Origin: Apis mellifera
Lineage: Eukaryota > Arthropoda > Insecta > Hymenoptera > Apidae
NCBI RefSeq assembly: GCF_003254395.2
Contig: NC_037639.1
Coordinates: forward strand, 5,911,001-5,975,000
DNA: 64,000 nucleotides
Direction: 5' to 3'
The position numbers and the translations under genes were made by a program. This document shows positions 13,601 to 28,600 of the stretch, in pieces; positions within the stretch are counted from its first letter, which is position 1, and every line of letters starts with the position of its first letter. The notes under the pieces were generated by a model. The model did no database searches. It was given only the letters and a program-made list of their open reading frames with translations, and was not told where the DNA came from.

Positions 13601-16600
13601 GAAAAAAAAATCTTACAAGACCAAATAAACGTATATCATAAAAGTTAATATTTTTCAGATCCATTTCTATCTAAAAAAAAGAAAAAACCTAAATTTCTGT
13701 ATTAAAAATAAATTTCGTACAAATATTTCAACTCGTCGAAATGATTCTTTAATTATTTCCGAAACAAAAAAAAAAAAGAGGAAAATATTCAAGAAATCCT
13801 AAGAACGTAGGATTCAAAAACAGGGTAATTTTCTACTTGCCAAACAGGCGCGAAGAGAAAAAGAGATTGGTAAGCGGCGCGTAAGGAGATGAAACGAGTT
13901 TTTGCGGTTAATCAATCGTCCTTCGTCAACGATGAGACCGTGTCGCGTTAGAAACAATTAATCATTCAAATGAGGCCAGCCGGGCGCAGGCATCTCTTTA
14001 CCATGTTAATGATTTTTCTAATTTAACCGGTCAATGGTGTCCATGGTCAATTAACTTTCCTCCGCACGTTACGCGGAGGATTGCGCTCTTTTAAAATTAC
14101 GTAAACGAAAAGGAGAAGGATGTTGGGTGTTGCCACCCGTGACAAGAGCTCGAATCTGAAAATTATGCGCACCTTTCCACGTCGATCGGTTTGACTTATG
14201 ACCGGAACGGTAATTTACGGTTTTACGAAGGGAGCGTGTGTTTTTGGATGTATCGGACGAAAGTCGTCGTCTCGTTGCGTTTCATTAGGAGGGCATATTA
14301 TGATAATATCTTCGTTTCAATCTTCGACACAACAAACCTGTTTCGTCCAACACGTGTAACACACAAAATCGTCTCGTTATCGTTTGTTAAAAATGAGATT
14401 ATTCGTTTGCACGAATTTATTATTTATGTGAATTATGTCGTGTAAATTTTATTTTGTGTAAAGATATATTGATTCTTTTTTTTTTCTTTGATGAATAAAT
14501 GTATGGAAAGGTATACAAATTTTTCTGAATAAAAAAAAAATATTCCGAAAATTTACTCGTAAATTCAACACTATATATTAACAGCAATTGATTTTTTTAA
14601 TAATAATTTAAATTTTATGCATTTTTCACGCAGGTAGGATTTTATTTACCCTTTGGCGCCTGCAATTCCAACGATTCATTCATTCATTAATCGTTGCATA
14701 TATCTGAATAATTCGGTTTTTTTTTACGCGCTTTTTTCTATAACGGAGTTCACATTTTATCTGCATACATTATCTTGGCGATTTAAGTATCGATATTAAA
14801 GGTGGAGAAAAAAAGAAAGAAAAAAAGGTGGTTACATCATCTACAACAGGAAACCTGTTTGAAATGAAACTATTTCTATGCATCTTTTTCTTATTTGATT
14901 ACATTTCTAGCGGCTGTATTTTACATTAGATCGCCAATGCTGTATTTTACATTAGAAATTCGTGTCTCGTTATCCCAGCTGTGGCTTAGTTAAGCAATAT
15001 TTCCCAGACCAATATTTCCCTTAAAAATAAAAAAAAAAGATCTCTTTTTATTTCCTCCAAGAATATATATACCACTAGAGAGCTTCGTATTAACGTTGAA
15101 TTTTAAGCAGACATTTCTATCTATAAAAATTTCATTCATACCGTTTTGCTACATAAAGTTGGCCAAGGAATGAACATGTTACACCATAATCTTGATCTCC
15201 ATTTATCTCATTTAAACCATTAAACCTCGAGATATGATCTTTCTCGTAAAAACTTTTGAATAGACTTATTCTATCACTATTTAATCAGATGATTTCACAA
15301 AGCATTTATCAAAGTGGCTAATTATCCCGACAAATTACACGATTAAAAAAATCCTGTAACATCAAGCTATTTCAATATCAATTAGTAAAATTTTTCTGTC
15401 GAGGAGTACGTTCAATACTTATCAAATATATCGATTTCAATCATATCACACAAAGATAGATATTTACTAAAAGTTTATTTCAAAACTCTTGTTGTTTCCT
15501 GTACTTTATTTGAAGCTATCTTAAAACATATTATATTTAAAAATTTTAGAATAAATAATAATTGAAACATCTATTTCAATTATTATTAAAGATTTGAAAA
15601 AATTCGAATATATTATCTTAATCATCTTTTACATTATTATTTTACAACTTAGAATCTAGAATCAGTGCAATATTCCATAAAATATATATATACTCCATAT
15701 AGTAAATTTAATTTCCTTTAGAGAGTATTTTAAACAAGAGATTATCTCTGAAATTCGTCATTGTATTTTGCAATACAAATTTTATTATATAATACCTTCT
15801 AATCTATCTCGTCTACTCGAGAATATTTTCCTCTCTACAACGTGAATCATTTTCAAATACTCACGTCGAAAGCCTGCATCATACTTGATCCCATCTCTGA
15901 TCGAGGATATTCTCGAACGTGGCCGCTAAATCGATTTCTAATCGAAAGTCTCCTCTCGAGGAGCGGCGGATAAGTGCCTTTTTCTCGTTGTCCCCCTTCT
16001 CTCCCCTCCCCTCCCCCTCCTTTCGATTCGAAAGGATCGGGTTTTGGACGGAGGGTGGCCCACCATCTTTGTTCAAGGGCAGCCAACCTCCCAGAATTCA
16101 TGGCCTAATGAAATTAACGAGGACCAGTGGCGCGTTGCCCCCGGGCCAGGTGGATCCCTGCCTCGCTCACGAGACACCCCCGGAGTGCCAGGGTCGAAAA
16201 GTCACACCCCGGCCCCTCGGTGGTAACCAATCAAGGTCGAAGAAATAAGTGAACTCGTTTCTACGAGGCGATTGGTTAAGTTTCCGGGACGTTGATTGCC
16301 CAGGAAATTGTGCGTGCGCGGGACACACTGCACGTGGCGAACTTGGAGGCTCAAGGCTATTCTCACTTTTGCAAATTAACACCTTTTACCGGAAAACTTG
16401 CGCGCGTGCAAGGTTTTTATTCGTGTTTTTTTTTTTTTTCCCTTAGATTGGAGATGCTAGGATACTTTTTTTTAACATCTCGATCGAAGGAAGAGGATGA
16501 ATTAATAATTTCGTGAATCTTGAACGTCTTTTTTTCTTTTGTTTGATATTTAGAAGAGTTGAAGCGTTGCTCTCGACGATTCTTTTATAGGAAAAATATT

Positions 16601-19600
16601 TAACGCGATAGAATGGATGTGGATATTATTTGTAATTATAGATGCAGGAAAAACTATACTTATATATAATTAAAATCGAAGTTGTTTTTCTTACATAATT
16701 AATTTGATATTAAAGAAGTTAATACGAGTGTACGTGATATTTAATCGAATCTTTATATCGTATAAAATATTCTACACGTTCTACTTCGCAGAAAGTTGCC
16801 GTTTAATAATCCTAATGATATCCTAATGATATATAAGCGGCATATTGGAAAATTATTTATTGCCTCCAGGCGAGGGGAATTAAGATTAAAAATTTGATGA
16901 AATACCTATCAAATTCAACCCCATTTCTTCTTCGAGTTAACGTAACGAGAACGAGATTAATCTCGATCGATTTTTCCCATTGTGATTTAAAACTTTTTAA
17001 AAATTGCCCGCAATCAATCACAAACTCATAAATTACTATCCTATTTGAGCCAAGTCACGGAATGTGTCGATAATTTTTCATCGTGCGCGAAGAAACATAA
17101 GAGGAACGAGGCTGGGAAAGGAAGAAACTTAATACGCGATCCCATATTCGAAAAACGAGGCATGGCAAAGGTAAATGCGCGTAATAGAAACTTTATTCGA
17201 ATGATTATTCAAACGCACGCTTATTTCGACATTGATCGATAATCGGCCGTGCAACAAATTGTGAAACAAAAACACGGAAGAACAAATGATCGGCTCGCGA
17301 GACCAATTAAAACATCACGTTACCATCCACTGAGCGAGCCCGCAACACTCGTGAAAGATTATCTAAAAGTTGTGATGGAATGGCGAACGATGAGAGAGAT
17401 CATAAGGTATATATCTGTCGACCAAATGCGTGATAAGTTTCACGTCCATTTACGTAATACGTTGAAATTCAGCCTTGAGCGGTGAACGATCTTTGACGAA
17501 CCGATTGATCCATGGATCCGCGAAATTTATCATAAACGTGACACAAATGAATATATATATATATATAGAATAATGAATGTATAGAAAAATTATTATTGGT
17601 AAGATTTCGTTGATTATTATTAAAAGAGGAATTAAAAAGGATGAGTAAACGAAACCTTCGAATTTAATGTGGATAAATTTTAATAAAAAAAAAAAAGAAT
17701 ATATTATTTTTTGTAACATTCTTCCTTTTTAAATGAATATGTATCTTATATATAATTTTCTGAAAAAAGTACTCCGTATTTATTTCTCATCCATTGATTC
17801 TTTTTTTCAGTCTTATTTCTGGATAATTATCGTTTATCACAATTATTTTTTATTATCATTTATGCAATATAATTAATATATAAAGAGAACGCTTCGAGGA
17901 AAAAGTGTATCAATCCGGATCGTGTATACGATTTATTACACGATAAAATCTCGAGACACCGGTAATTATCATTAATGAGATCGAAAATGAAGCACAAATT
18001 GGAAAAAAATTAATTCCACTTTTGATTTCTCTTTCTTCCCTAAATATATACTTTCGTACGTGAAACAACCCGTGTTAAAAATACCTCAGGTTGGACGAAA
18101 CTAATCGAGGTCTCAAAATAGTATGCGCATAATTCCACAAATCGCATTCATCCTTTTGAAAGCAGCCACAGCTTATGAAATATAATACACGTATATAAAT
18201 GCACTAATACGAGCGAAGCCGAAAGGAGAAGAAAAAGAAAACCTCTCTCTGCGAATTCGTTTCGTAACACGGGCGAAAAATTTGATCGAGGTGATATCCA
18301 GAAAAACGGGATTGTTATCGAAATATCGAATCGATTCGTATTAACTGGCTCACAGTGTCTTAATTACAAAGCAACGAAACCGCACGCATCGATTAATTTA
18401 AGGTTCGCGCTAGCTTTTAATTTATCAATACACCTGTGCAATAATCGCGTTACATAATCGGCCTATTAATCACAAATCATACCGGCCGTATATCGTATCA
18501 TTAAAATCATAGGCATCCACCTCATAGAAATGATCTCTCTAAATATCCCCGGGGCTATAGATAATAGAGAATCGTTGTTAAGTTTTTTTTTCGTCGTATG
18601 GGCGACGATTGATAAATCGACGATGCGCCGTGGAGTTAATCGCCTTTCCTCGGATGACTTTTCACCGATGTGTGCGTGTGTGTATTACATTTATATTGAG
18701 TCATAACTTTTTTGCGGATCTTTTTAAGCTTTTTACTCGAACCTTCGGATGAAATAAACGAAAGTTTTATTCTTTTGAAGATCGGATACTCGAAATTTCG
18801 AAAGTTTTTCCTTAAAACTTTAAATTTTCTTAAAACTCGAGAACTTTGAGAGAGGAAAGAAGAAATATTTTTGCTCGGGGATATAATAATCTCGGTCGAT
18901 CGAGTTTGTGCTTTAGACTTCAGATTTATTTTAATGGATGTCGAGAGAGATTTCGAAACTTTCAGATGTGTTTCAGATTTCGCAAAGAAATAATTTTCGA
19001 TCCATTCTTATTTTCGATAGATTTATTCATCATCAATCTTGGTAGGCACTTTGGCAAGCCGTCATTTTTTTACTGGCACACCGTGTGTGTACGTATATAT
19101 CAACGATTGATCGTATTTGTAATCGTTCCTTTTTTTTTTTTTTTCAATCTTTATCGTACTTTCTGAATAGAATTTTTATCATTCGGTAATTTTCATCGTC
19201 ATCAATCATAGTTTGAAATTTAACAATTGTACGTGTTCACGTCAGAATGATTAATTTGATATAATCGTTATAGATAACCATGGGATAAGATCATTCTTAC
19301 GGTTTCAATATGTTTGAAAAAGAGATATATCTCTCATTTATTGAATATTGGTAATACGTTCTTCTGATATTTTAATTTTGTTCTTCGATGTAGGTATTAG
19401 ACTTGAAGAAGATCGTTTCGCTACTTTGTAATCTTTGTGAAAGTTTGAGTTTAATGAATTTTAAAAATTCGATTTATAATTTTTATCGTAACAATATGCA
19501 TAATATTATTTTTAAGTTCAAAAAAAGAGAAGATTCTAAGAGACACATAAAATTCAAGTAACTGTAATTATCTAAATATTTAACTCCTTTGGGACAAATT

Positions 19601-22600
19601 TTTCTTTTAAAAGTTAACAGAATAAAACGTAAGAGTTCGGTCATTGTTCAAATATTTTACTTAAAAAAACGTTCGAGTATTCTCTTCACGACGATAATCC
19701 AACTAACTAAAAAAATAATATTTCTGGCTAACATTCAAATTAAGCTCCATTATCCCGCCAATAAGTTCTACGAAACGCATTCACCATCGTAACCAACGTG
19801 TGCACGGCTATATTCCCGGCAAATTACCGAAGATTTGCCTTCTGTCCCGCCAAAAGGATAGATATAAATGTTCTTTGTACAAGTGTGGGTCTCTTTTGCA
19901 ACGTTTAACTGTCTCCAAGTTGCTTCATTGACGTCCAACGTGTTCCGCTCGTTGTGTTCTCCACCGTTTCCGTTGGAATGAAAATTGCACCCCTCGATCA
20001 CGATCGTTATTAGCCATCGCGAGTAACAGCGCTACTGGCAATCTGCCGTTTCTCATGTGCTCGACAACGTACCATTTCTTCCTTATTATATAGATTTTAC
20101 TTTTCGTTTATTGATATAAGAAAATATTTTTTTTTTCAATCGAAAAATCGCTAATTTATCTTTACTTCTCGATTAGCTTTATTTGGACAAAGTTAAATAA
20201 TTAGATACGCGTGAATTTAGATGGGCAGAATTAAAAAGTTGTAATATAAATAAACCAAGTACTACGTTTATCTTAAGAATATAATGAATCGGTTCGTAAC
20301 TTGATATCAAAATGTTTTCAAATGCAAAGGAAAAAAGAAAAACAGACAACATTGAAAAGAGGAATTACGCATAATATATATTACAGAATCGCATTCATGA
20401 CGCTTAATTTTTTTCCCTTACACGAGGAAAACTTTTTCGAATCATGTTTGAACCTTGTTCGAATATTTAATTAGATATACAAATGATGAATGATGGCATG
20501 CTAGCCATGTATAATCGTATACGCGTTGATAACCTACGCTACATTGAAACGTACACGAACAAATTTTAAGATATGTTGTCAGAAATCTCTGACATATGTG
20601 TGTGTATGTAATGAAACTGAAAATGATAATGAAGAAGTATAAATGTCGTGGCTATGTAACTTTATCGATTTCTTGGAAACCTGTTTTATTGATTAAATAC
20701 GCTTATTGATCGTATAAAATTAAAATATTTAAACGGAAATATAAAGTATGAATAACTCTTTGATTAAAAAACTGTCGAGAAATTAATAACTGTTTGATCA
20801 TACTTAACTCGTAGTGCTAAAGTATGAATTAATATTGAATAATTTAGGCTCCCTTGTACAACAAATTATCGATTAATAATATTGAATTGATAATATAGAA
20901 ATGCAATTTGAAAAGATAAAAAGGGGAAAAATTGAGATGAAAAATGAACGTACACGAAGGAAGCAATATTCCTAAAGATTGCAATATTCGAATTACATTT
21001 ATTTTCATATTTTCAAAATATAACCAATCCTATAAGCAATAAAATTTTTAATAAAACGTTATTAAATTTCATTGATTCGCTCAGCATTGATTAAATTATT
21101 ACCGAGTTTATTTTTGATGTTCGAATATATAGATAACAAATTTCAATGAAATAATTGATTTTAATAATGACGAAGAATTTTCAATAAAAAGAAAAAAAAA
21201 TATCGTAATATTTTTTTGATCAAACATTCCTTCAATATTTTATTCCGATTATTCATTCGTATTGAAACGAAAGAGCCAAGTTTTCAACGAGGAGAAAATA
21301 TCGCGAGATAACGATCAACAAGCTTCATGATCGAGAATCACGTGGCCCGTGTTATTATCAAACTGTTCCCTCGATAATGTTACTCTCCTATTGTAACTTT
21401 CCTAACATTATAATGATTGTATCGAACGTACAATCTCCGCCCACGATTTACCATTTGCCACAATCTACCTGTCAGATAGTTGTTCCGTGCTCGAGATCCA
21501 CCAGACGTCAAACGGAAAGAAGTTTTATTCAGTCTCCCGATCAAACAGCAGCGAACGATTTATCGCTGTTCCAGGGCTTAATTGACTACCCACGCTTCGG
21601 AAATACAGCCGATACCATTTCAGTGTGTCTCTGACAAACGATCGTTGCTTGTTTTAACGAAGTGAAAAATATTGAAAAACTTGTTGCGAAATTAATGAGA
21701 GTTTAATCATGATCGAATCAATCTGTATTCTCGTTCTTATTTTTATTTCTCTCTAATCTTCTAAAAGCGAAAATTGATCTTTTCTTACATTTAAATAAAA
21801 ATATATTTTATAATTAATTAATGGGATATTTGCAATTTTAATAACTCTTAGAGAAGCGTACATTGTTACGTACCAATATAAGGTAAAAATTTTCTATTCT
21901 TTTTATCTTTGCTTCCATTCATCATCATTAAAATTATTCGATATCCCTTTCGAAAAATTTCTAAAGAAAATACTTTGATTAATCGTTCGTCGATTTAAAA
22001 AATAATTAAGTTTCCTTAACCTTTATCACAATCAGCTTCCATTGCCACATAATTATACCACGAACGATCATTTAATAACCAACGTATAATGTCTATTATT
22101 ATATTATGAGCACCGTAATTAACATAAAACACCGGCTGTTTAACCCGTGCAACGTAGAGGCGAGTCGTTTTCACGGTTGTAGAAGTCGTGACCAAGGCTT
22201 TTGCCACTTTTGTTTCAACGGTACGTGGTAATATATCCACGTTGCCCGAGTGACAAATTATCTGGTGGCGACTTCCTAGACATTATCTCGGGTTAAAACA
22301 AGACGCGCCACCGATCCTTGGATACCGAGGCGTGGATGTGGATTACGTGCTTTCCATATCCAGGTTCCAGATGAAGAGAGCGCGAAGGATAATGAAAATC
22401 TCATTAATCGGTTAAGTTTCGAATCCGTACGAGTTTTAAAATACTCACCGATTACGTTTTCTTTTTTCTTTTTTTTTTTTTTGATTTATATTTGATCATC
22501 CTTGGTATTAAGTTTGAAGAAATTATGTTCTTGGTTAGTTGGAATGTTGTATGGGAATGGAAAGTTGCGAATTCCAGAAAAAAGAATAGAAAATAAAAAT

Positions 22601-25600
22601 ATAATACCTTTTTTTGCGATATCTTGATTTTCCCTCAAGCTGTATCTATCATTTAATTAGAGTAGAATAATTAGAAGATGTATGTAAATTTGAAAAAGTA
22701 TTTATGGTCATGTACTTTTCTTTCACATGAAATATCAAGCACTCGATCTTTCAACAGTATCTCTCACGTTTAAAACTCGATAAAACAGTCACGTTAAATC
22801 CCCCCCGTTTTCACAATGATATTATTCTTGAATAAAACGCATATTTTACAAGCGTGTGTGACATAATGATACTATCTTAAATCACCATCTTAAATCGTGA
22901 TTTCACAACGATGCAATAAATCAACGCAACGCAATTTTAAAAGTGAAAGAAAAAAATGGAAGAAGGAGAAAAACATAACGACAAAGAAAACGAGGGAAAA
23001 AAGAAAAGAAGAAATATATGTGCATATCCTTTTTTTTTCAACGCGCAATTTGCAAATTACCGCCATGAATGAATTTCACGGTATAATTTCCCAACCAACG
23101 TTTATTGCAATTTAAGATAAATCGACTAACGATCATCTTAGTTGTGATATCGTTGAATATCCCTTGGAAAAAAGGAGCACATTCGTCAACAAATATCGAA
23201 AGATATTTCGACTTATTTACGATTGATATCGTGTAATATCGTTGAAAAGGAAGAATGGAAGAATGGAAATGTCACGGGATCGTTTATACACTTGAAATTA
23301 ATCGATATAGCATACCTAAGTAATTAACTCACGATCGATTGATCGATAACGGGGGCTCATCCCTGAGACGATTTCACAATTCACACCGGTGGAAAGGTTA
23401 AAACGATCCATAGGATAATTACACGTTTTATAACGTGGCCAAGAACGTAAGCAAAGAAAATGAGTTATCCCCATTAAATAAATTAATACACCTTCCAGTG
23501 CCGTTACCGAGATGAAGATAACAAGCCGAGATAAACTCGAGGAACGTTTCTTCCAACCGTTCTTTCTTTTCTTCGTCTTCTTCTTCTTCTTCTTCTTCTC
23601 TATTCTAAAATGATACCTTCTGACATTTGATATCACGACGATTTTTCTAATCCGTGAAATAGAAAACGGAGGAATTTCGAAGAGAAAAAGTGGGAAATTC
23701 CTTTCCTTTTCTCAATCAAATTCTCAAAAGTTTTGAAAAAAAAAAAATAAGAAAGAGCGACGTTTCTTCCTTTCTATCTAATTGATAAAAATACACGATA
23801 AAGATACACGATTTTAATTCGAAAACAATCGTGTTCGATAATTGATCGAATCGAATAATTTCTCAAATTACAAAATCGAAATGGTGAAAGTTAGAAAGTA
23901 AGGAAATACTAATAATAATTTTTGTTTCTTTTATATCGATTATAAAATATATAGTAACGGGCAGGTGTCTGCGTGTAATTGCTTCAAATGTAATTTTTTT
24001 AAACCTATCAAATTGTCCGCCGCGGCCCGATCAACATGCCGCTTACCGTTACACGGATTTTCTACCGCTTCATTCCCGGGATTACGATTTATAAGCGCGG
24101 AACAAATCCACGTCGACCTATTTGGTCCGCGTAGAAATTTATTACCCGTTTGACCCGGCCCGATCGAGACGTCGTTGCGGATTGATCTGCTTGACAACTT
24201 GTTTGCACTCTCTTCCTCTCTTCCTTCCTCTTTCGCCCTCTCCCTTCCCTTTTCTCTTTCTTCTCTCAAAAAGCCAGGCAAAAGTATATAAACTTGTCGA
24301 AAAACGCAACTGAATCGGAAAAATGATCCTGCATCCGATACCATTCCGTGGTAAAATAAATTTCGACGATTGGATATTGGAACTGTTGAGAGAAATTAAA
24401 GAAACGGAAAAAACTAATAAAATAAAAGAAATTAAATTTGAAAATTCGAATCGAAATTGAAACGAAGGTGACGTTATCTAAGTTACAATTCTTAGAACGT
24501 GGAGGAATGAAATTATCGAATTATCTCGATAAAAATTTGCGAGCAAAATTCTTAAGAATTAAAAAGGAAAAGGAAACACCGTGCATCAACCCGTATTTCA
24601 CCATCCAAAAATCTTCGAGGGTTTAACTTTTTATGCATAAAACCCGAACATTATACGAAAAGAAGAAAAGAAGATAATAAAAAAAAAAAAGAAAGAAATG
24701 GTTATGTCGTATAACAATATTTTTCAACGAGAATTTTTCGAGGTTATCGAGATTTAAAACTAGTGTTCGCTCTAAACTGCCATAAACCATAGGTGTAGCT
24801 CATGATCGGGGGGGGAGGAAGGGAACGATGAAGAGTTTCGAGTTATAAGTTGACCATCGATTTCGCCTTGTAATAACACGGCTTTGTCCGGACCCCGCGG
24901 CCCTATATTAAGCATTCCAGAGCAACGATGCAATAATGCGGGACTATCGGATGCATAGAAACGAAAACGGGACGGAGGCCACGGCCACGAATTTAAAATA
25001 TTTCGCGGATATAATATTGCCCTGATATCATGGTTATACACATATATACACACAGGGAGGGGGGAGGAGAGAAGGTAGGAGGATAAGGTAATTTCGGAAG
25101 AGCTTTCGGTTTCGATATTCCTTCCCGTCCACTCGAGTCTTTGACCTTTCGCAAGAGCGGGCAGAAACGATAATTTTAACACAGGAGGATTATTATCGCA
25201 TACCTCTTTCATCAACCGAAAATCAAATTAATTGAGAAATATTTTACGTGGAAACGTAAATAATTTATTGCTTTTACCGATTTTAGAGAAAGGATAGTTG
25301 TTGCGTAATATTGAAAAGTATTTTATTTCGTTAATTCGTTGTGCGTTACGATCCATCATTTATTATATTTAAATTATTATTATTACTAACATGCATAGAA
25401 CTTCAACTTCTTTATGCATGAAAACGATCGTTTGTTTCATTTCTCGTAAAATCGATCATCCTCGTTCGATTCGATTCAGATACTTTTTTTAATTGTAAAT
25501 AAGTATAAGAAAGTTTTTTTCCATTTATTCGATAGGAAGCGAATTTTATTCACTATTCTTATTCTACTATATTTATTTATATTAATAACATTAATACTCG

Positions 25601-28600
25601 TTCATACTGAATGAACGAAAGTTTAAGGCGATGATAATGAGCATTATTTAGCGTTACATCACACCTATCTATATACGAGTTTTCTACAATCCTTTATCAT
25701 TCATTGTATCTTGAATATTTCAATATTCGTTTCAAGGAAATCATTAACGAGACAACAACAATAACTTACTATCAGCAAAGTCGATGTCCGATCGACGAGA
25801 TTATATCGGAGCTTGTTCGAGCAAAAAAAAAAAAGAAACATACACACACACACATTTACATTTAAATTATTATAATATCCTGAATAACGGCTACTAAACA
25901 CGCGACAATTAAACACCCATCGATCCAAATTGCAATCTCCGTCCATTTGCAATTACAAACACGGCCACGAATTTTCTTAAACAAGTATATCCCATCCTTT
26001 TAATCGCGTTAACGTTCATTAATCACGAATTCGAATTCACCTGGCCCTGGTAAATTAAAACGTAACTCGTCCCGGTGATAATTGATTCCCAATCGAGGGT
26101 GAAATGCATAATCCTCGGACGTGTTGCAGACATGAAACCATCGGACAGGAGCGAGAAGGCGATGCTGACCGGGAACGCGCAGCCTTCGGACGTGTTCTGT
26201 TCGGTTCCAGGACGATTATCGTTACTAAGCAGCACCAGCAAGTACAAAGTTACGGTAGCCGAGGTACAAAGACGACTATCGCCACCGGAATGCTTGAACG
26301 CGAGCCTCCTCGGCGGAGTCTTACGGAGGTAAGAGATTATTATACGCGCCGTTATCACCCTCTCGTTTTGCATAATGCAATTCTATAAGGGGATTAACCC
26401 CCGTTCAGGCCATAGTTGTTTGTCTGGCGAGGAAAATGCGCTTTGAACCAGGAAAATTATATCGTAAAATCGGTCGCGTTTTCGATCCGCCAACGCATCA
26501 TCTTTGTTCAAGATGGAATGTTCTAGATGTGTTCAAAGTTCTGTTTATCTTTTTATAAGCTTTGAAGTTGTATCTAAATACGATGAGTAAATTTATTTTC
26601 TAATTAATAACAATTAGAAATGAAAAAAAAGAATGTGATCAAGGAAATATTATCAATTTGTTGGAAACTCAACATTTTTTTTTTCTATTCGATAAATTTA
26701 TACCGATAATATTATTATGACGTTATTAATTCCTCGACGACCACTGCTTCCGCGAACGTGGAATCATTGACTCGCATCACTGACCCAACCGCGTCCGTTA
26801 ACACCATCTCAAAAAGACGAACAACGCTTTATTATCGTTTATTACCACTATCTTCCGCGCACCTTCCATTCAAATCTCACCTCGGATCTCCTCCTCCCCT
26901 TCCCACGTTCCGATCCCCTCGTTTCCTAGGAGAAAAAAAAAATCGTTCGCGCATGCACTCACGAGTACGAGGATTTCACGTGCGTGAGATACATCCGGGC
27001 GTAGGGTATACAGTGATTTATCCACGCCTTTGGTGATAAAGCATTGCGCAACGGATAATGTTCTGACCGAGTAAAATGGCGAATCAGATAAAGAACGGCT
27101 CTTCCCGCTTCCAAGAGGGTAACTCATAAATCAGCACGCTGTCCGTGCTCGAGCACGAGGTGGTCGAATAAAGCGCGTTTATTAATTAACTGGATAGATA
27201 AAGCCGAGTAACGGTATCGTTCCATTTCGATTATACGTACATATATCGTACGAGCAAATATATTTCTATCGCGGAAGAGTTTTAATAATTTTGCATCTTG
27301 CTTTATCCTTATTTTTCATATCGAGGGATACAAAATATTCGCGCGAAGATTAATTAACGCGAGCTAACGATGATTTTATCTGTAAATTATCTCGATCTCT
27401 AATTTCAAAAAATTGAAGAACACGATGTCGATTTTTCAAACGTATTTTGATCCGCGTATTGAAAGAAAATGTTTAAAAAAAAACAACATGTTTTAAGCAG
27501 AGAATAAAAGGGCAGAATACACACACCGTTCTTTCATAAAGCATAATCGGTCGCAGTTAGCATTGTCCCGTGGATCGAATCAACGAGAATTCCACAATGG
27601 TGGGAGGAAAAAGGAGAACGGTGAATAAACTGCCAATAAAGCGGCCGATCTATCCCCGATGCAAATGAGACATTAATAATTGCATAGCTTCGAGTGTCAA
27701 TTCCTGGTTGCGCGATCGGCCCTCGGGCCCTGGCAGCGTGCATTCGATGCAACACACCGCGACGATATAATTCATCCATTCGAATAGCGATCCGGCCGAT
27801 AATTACACGCGCCCGGCTCTCTTGCCACCATAGATTTCTACCGTGCCCATCTGCCTTCCTTTTGTCTCTCTCTCTCTCTCTCTCTCTCTTTCCCTTTCTT
27901 CTCCATTCTCCTTTACCACTTGCGCGATCTTCTACGATCTTCGCGGTATGAATCAATGTTTACGATCGACGCAGAAACGCGATATTTTTCCCTTTCGAGT
28001 CGAGACGAAAATTAAAACTCGAACTTTATCGATGAACTTCCCTCGATGTTAGGGGGAAGAGGGGAGTTTGGATATTTTATTAACCATCGAGGTCGATGAA
28101 ATTCGATTTCTGAGCACGCCTTCTCGATCGGTTGACGAGAATTGAGAGAAGAATGCTTTTAGGATGTAGAGGGTATTGGTTCGTTTCGATTGGTGATATA
28201 AATAAGAGTTGGGGTGGCTACCCTTATTTCGTATTACACGGATATTGGTGGATATTCGAGGAAATAATATTGATGATTCTTGACGAGAATTTGATAGTTT
28301 TTGGATAGAATTTTGTATCGATGATTCGCTGATCGATTAAAATTTCGTGCGAAATTTCGAATATTGAAGTAGCTTTCAAAAATGAAAATTTTGTGGTATT
28401 TCTAATTATTATATTCCACTGCAAAGATGAGAAGTTTGCATGTCATAAGACGGAACAGCAATTGATATGACGTTAATAATTCTTTACAACGTTGGAACGT
28501 CGTTACTTCTTTTCTCGTTTAAATTGCAAACAATTACGTCTGAGAACGGTTATACCACGGTGCGTTTTACAATGATCTTGTAAATGTTTGTTGAAATGAT

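Larger units (their letters stand above)
10299..26129 (+). other. TfAP-2: Large TfAP-2 intron (about 15.8 kb)
   Basis: Bounded by donor A/GTAAGT and acceptor GTTGCAG. I see no second gene inside on either strand; the scattered open frames of 60-160 codons have no recognisable domain. The intron holds a TA microsatellite (10659-10690), a GC island (about 15.9-16.35 kb), an 18-bp direct repeat (14913-14956), a 14-bp inverted repeat (15554-15587) and GC-elevated blocks at 10.7, 13.9-14.1, 22.1-22.4, 24.0-24.2 and 24.8-25.2 kb. Confidence 0.85.

Noticed and set aside
15853..16248. Overlapping open frames on both strands in the GC island
   Set aside because: Simultaneous openness on both strands reflects few A/T-rich stop codons. 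None of the translations looks like a protein domain.
24772..25215. 147-codon minus-strand open frame
   Set aside because: No domain or homologous pattern is visible. It lies in a GC-elevated block where long chance frames are expected.
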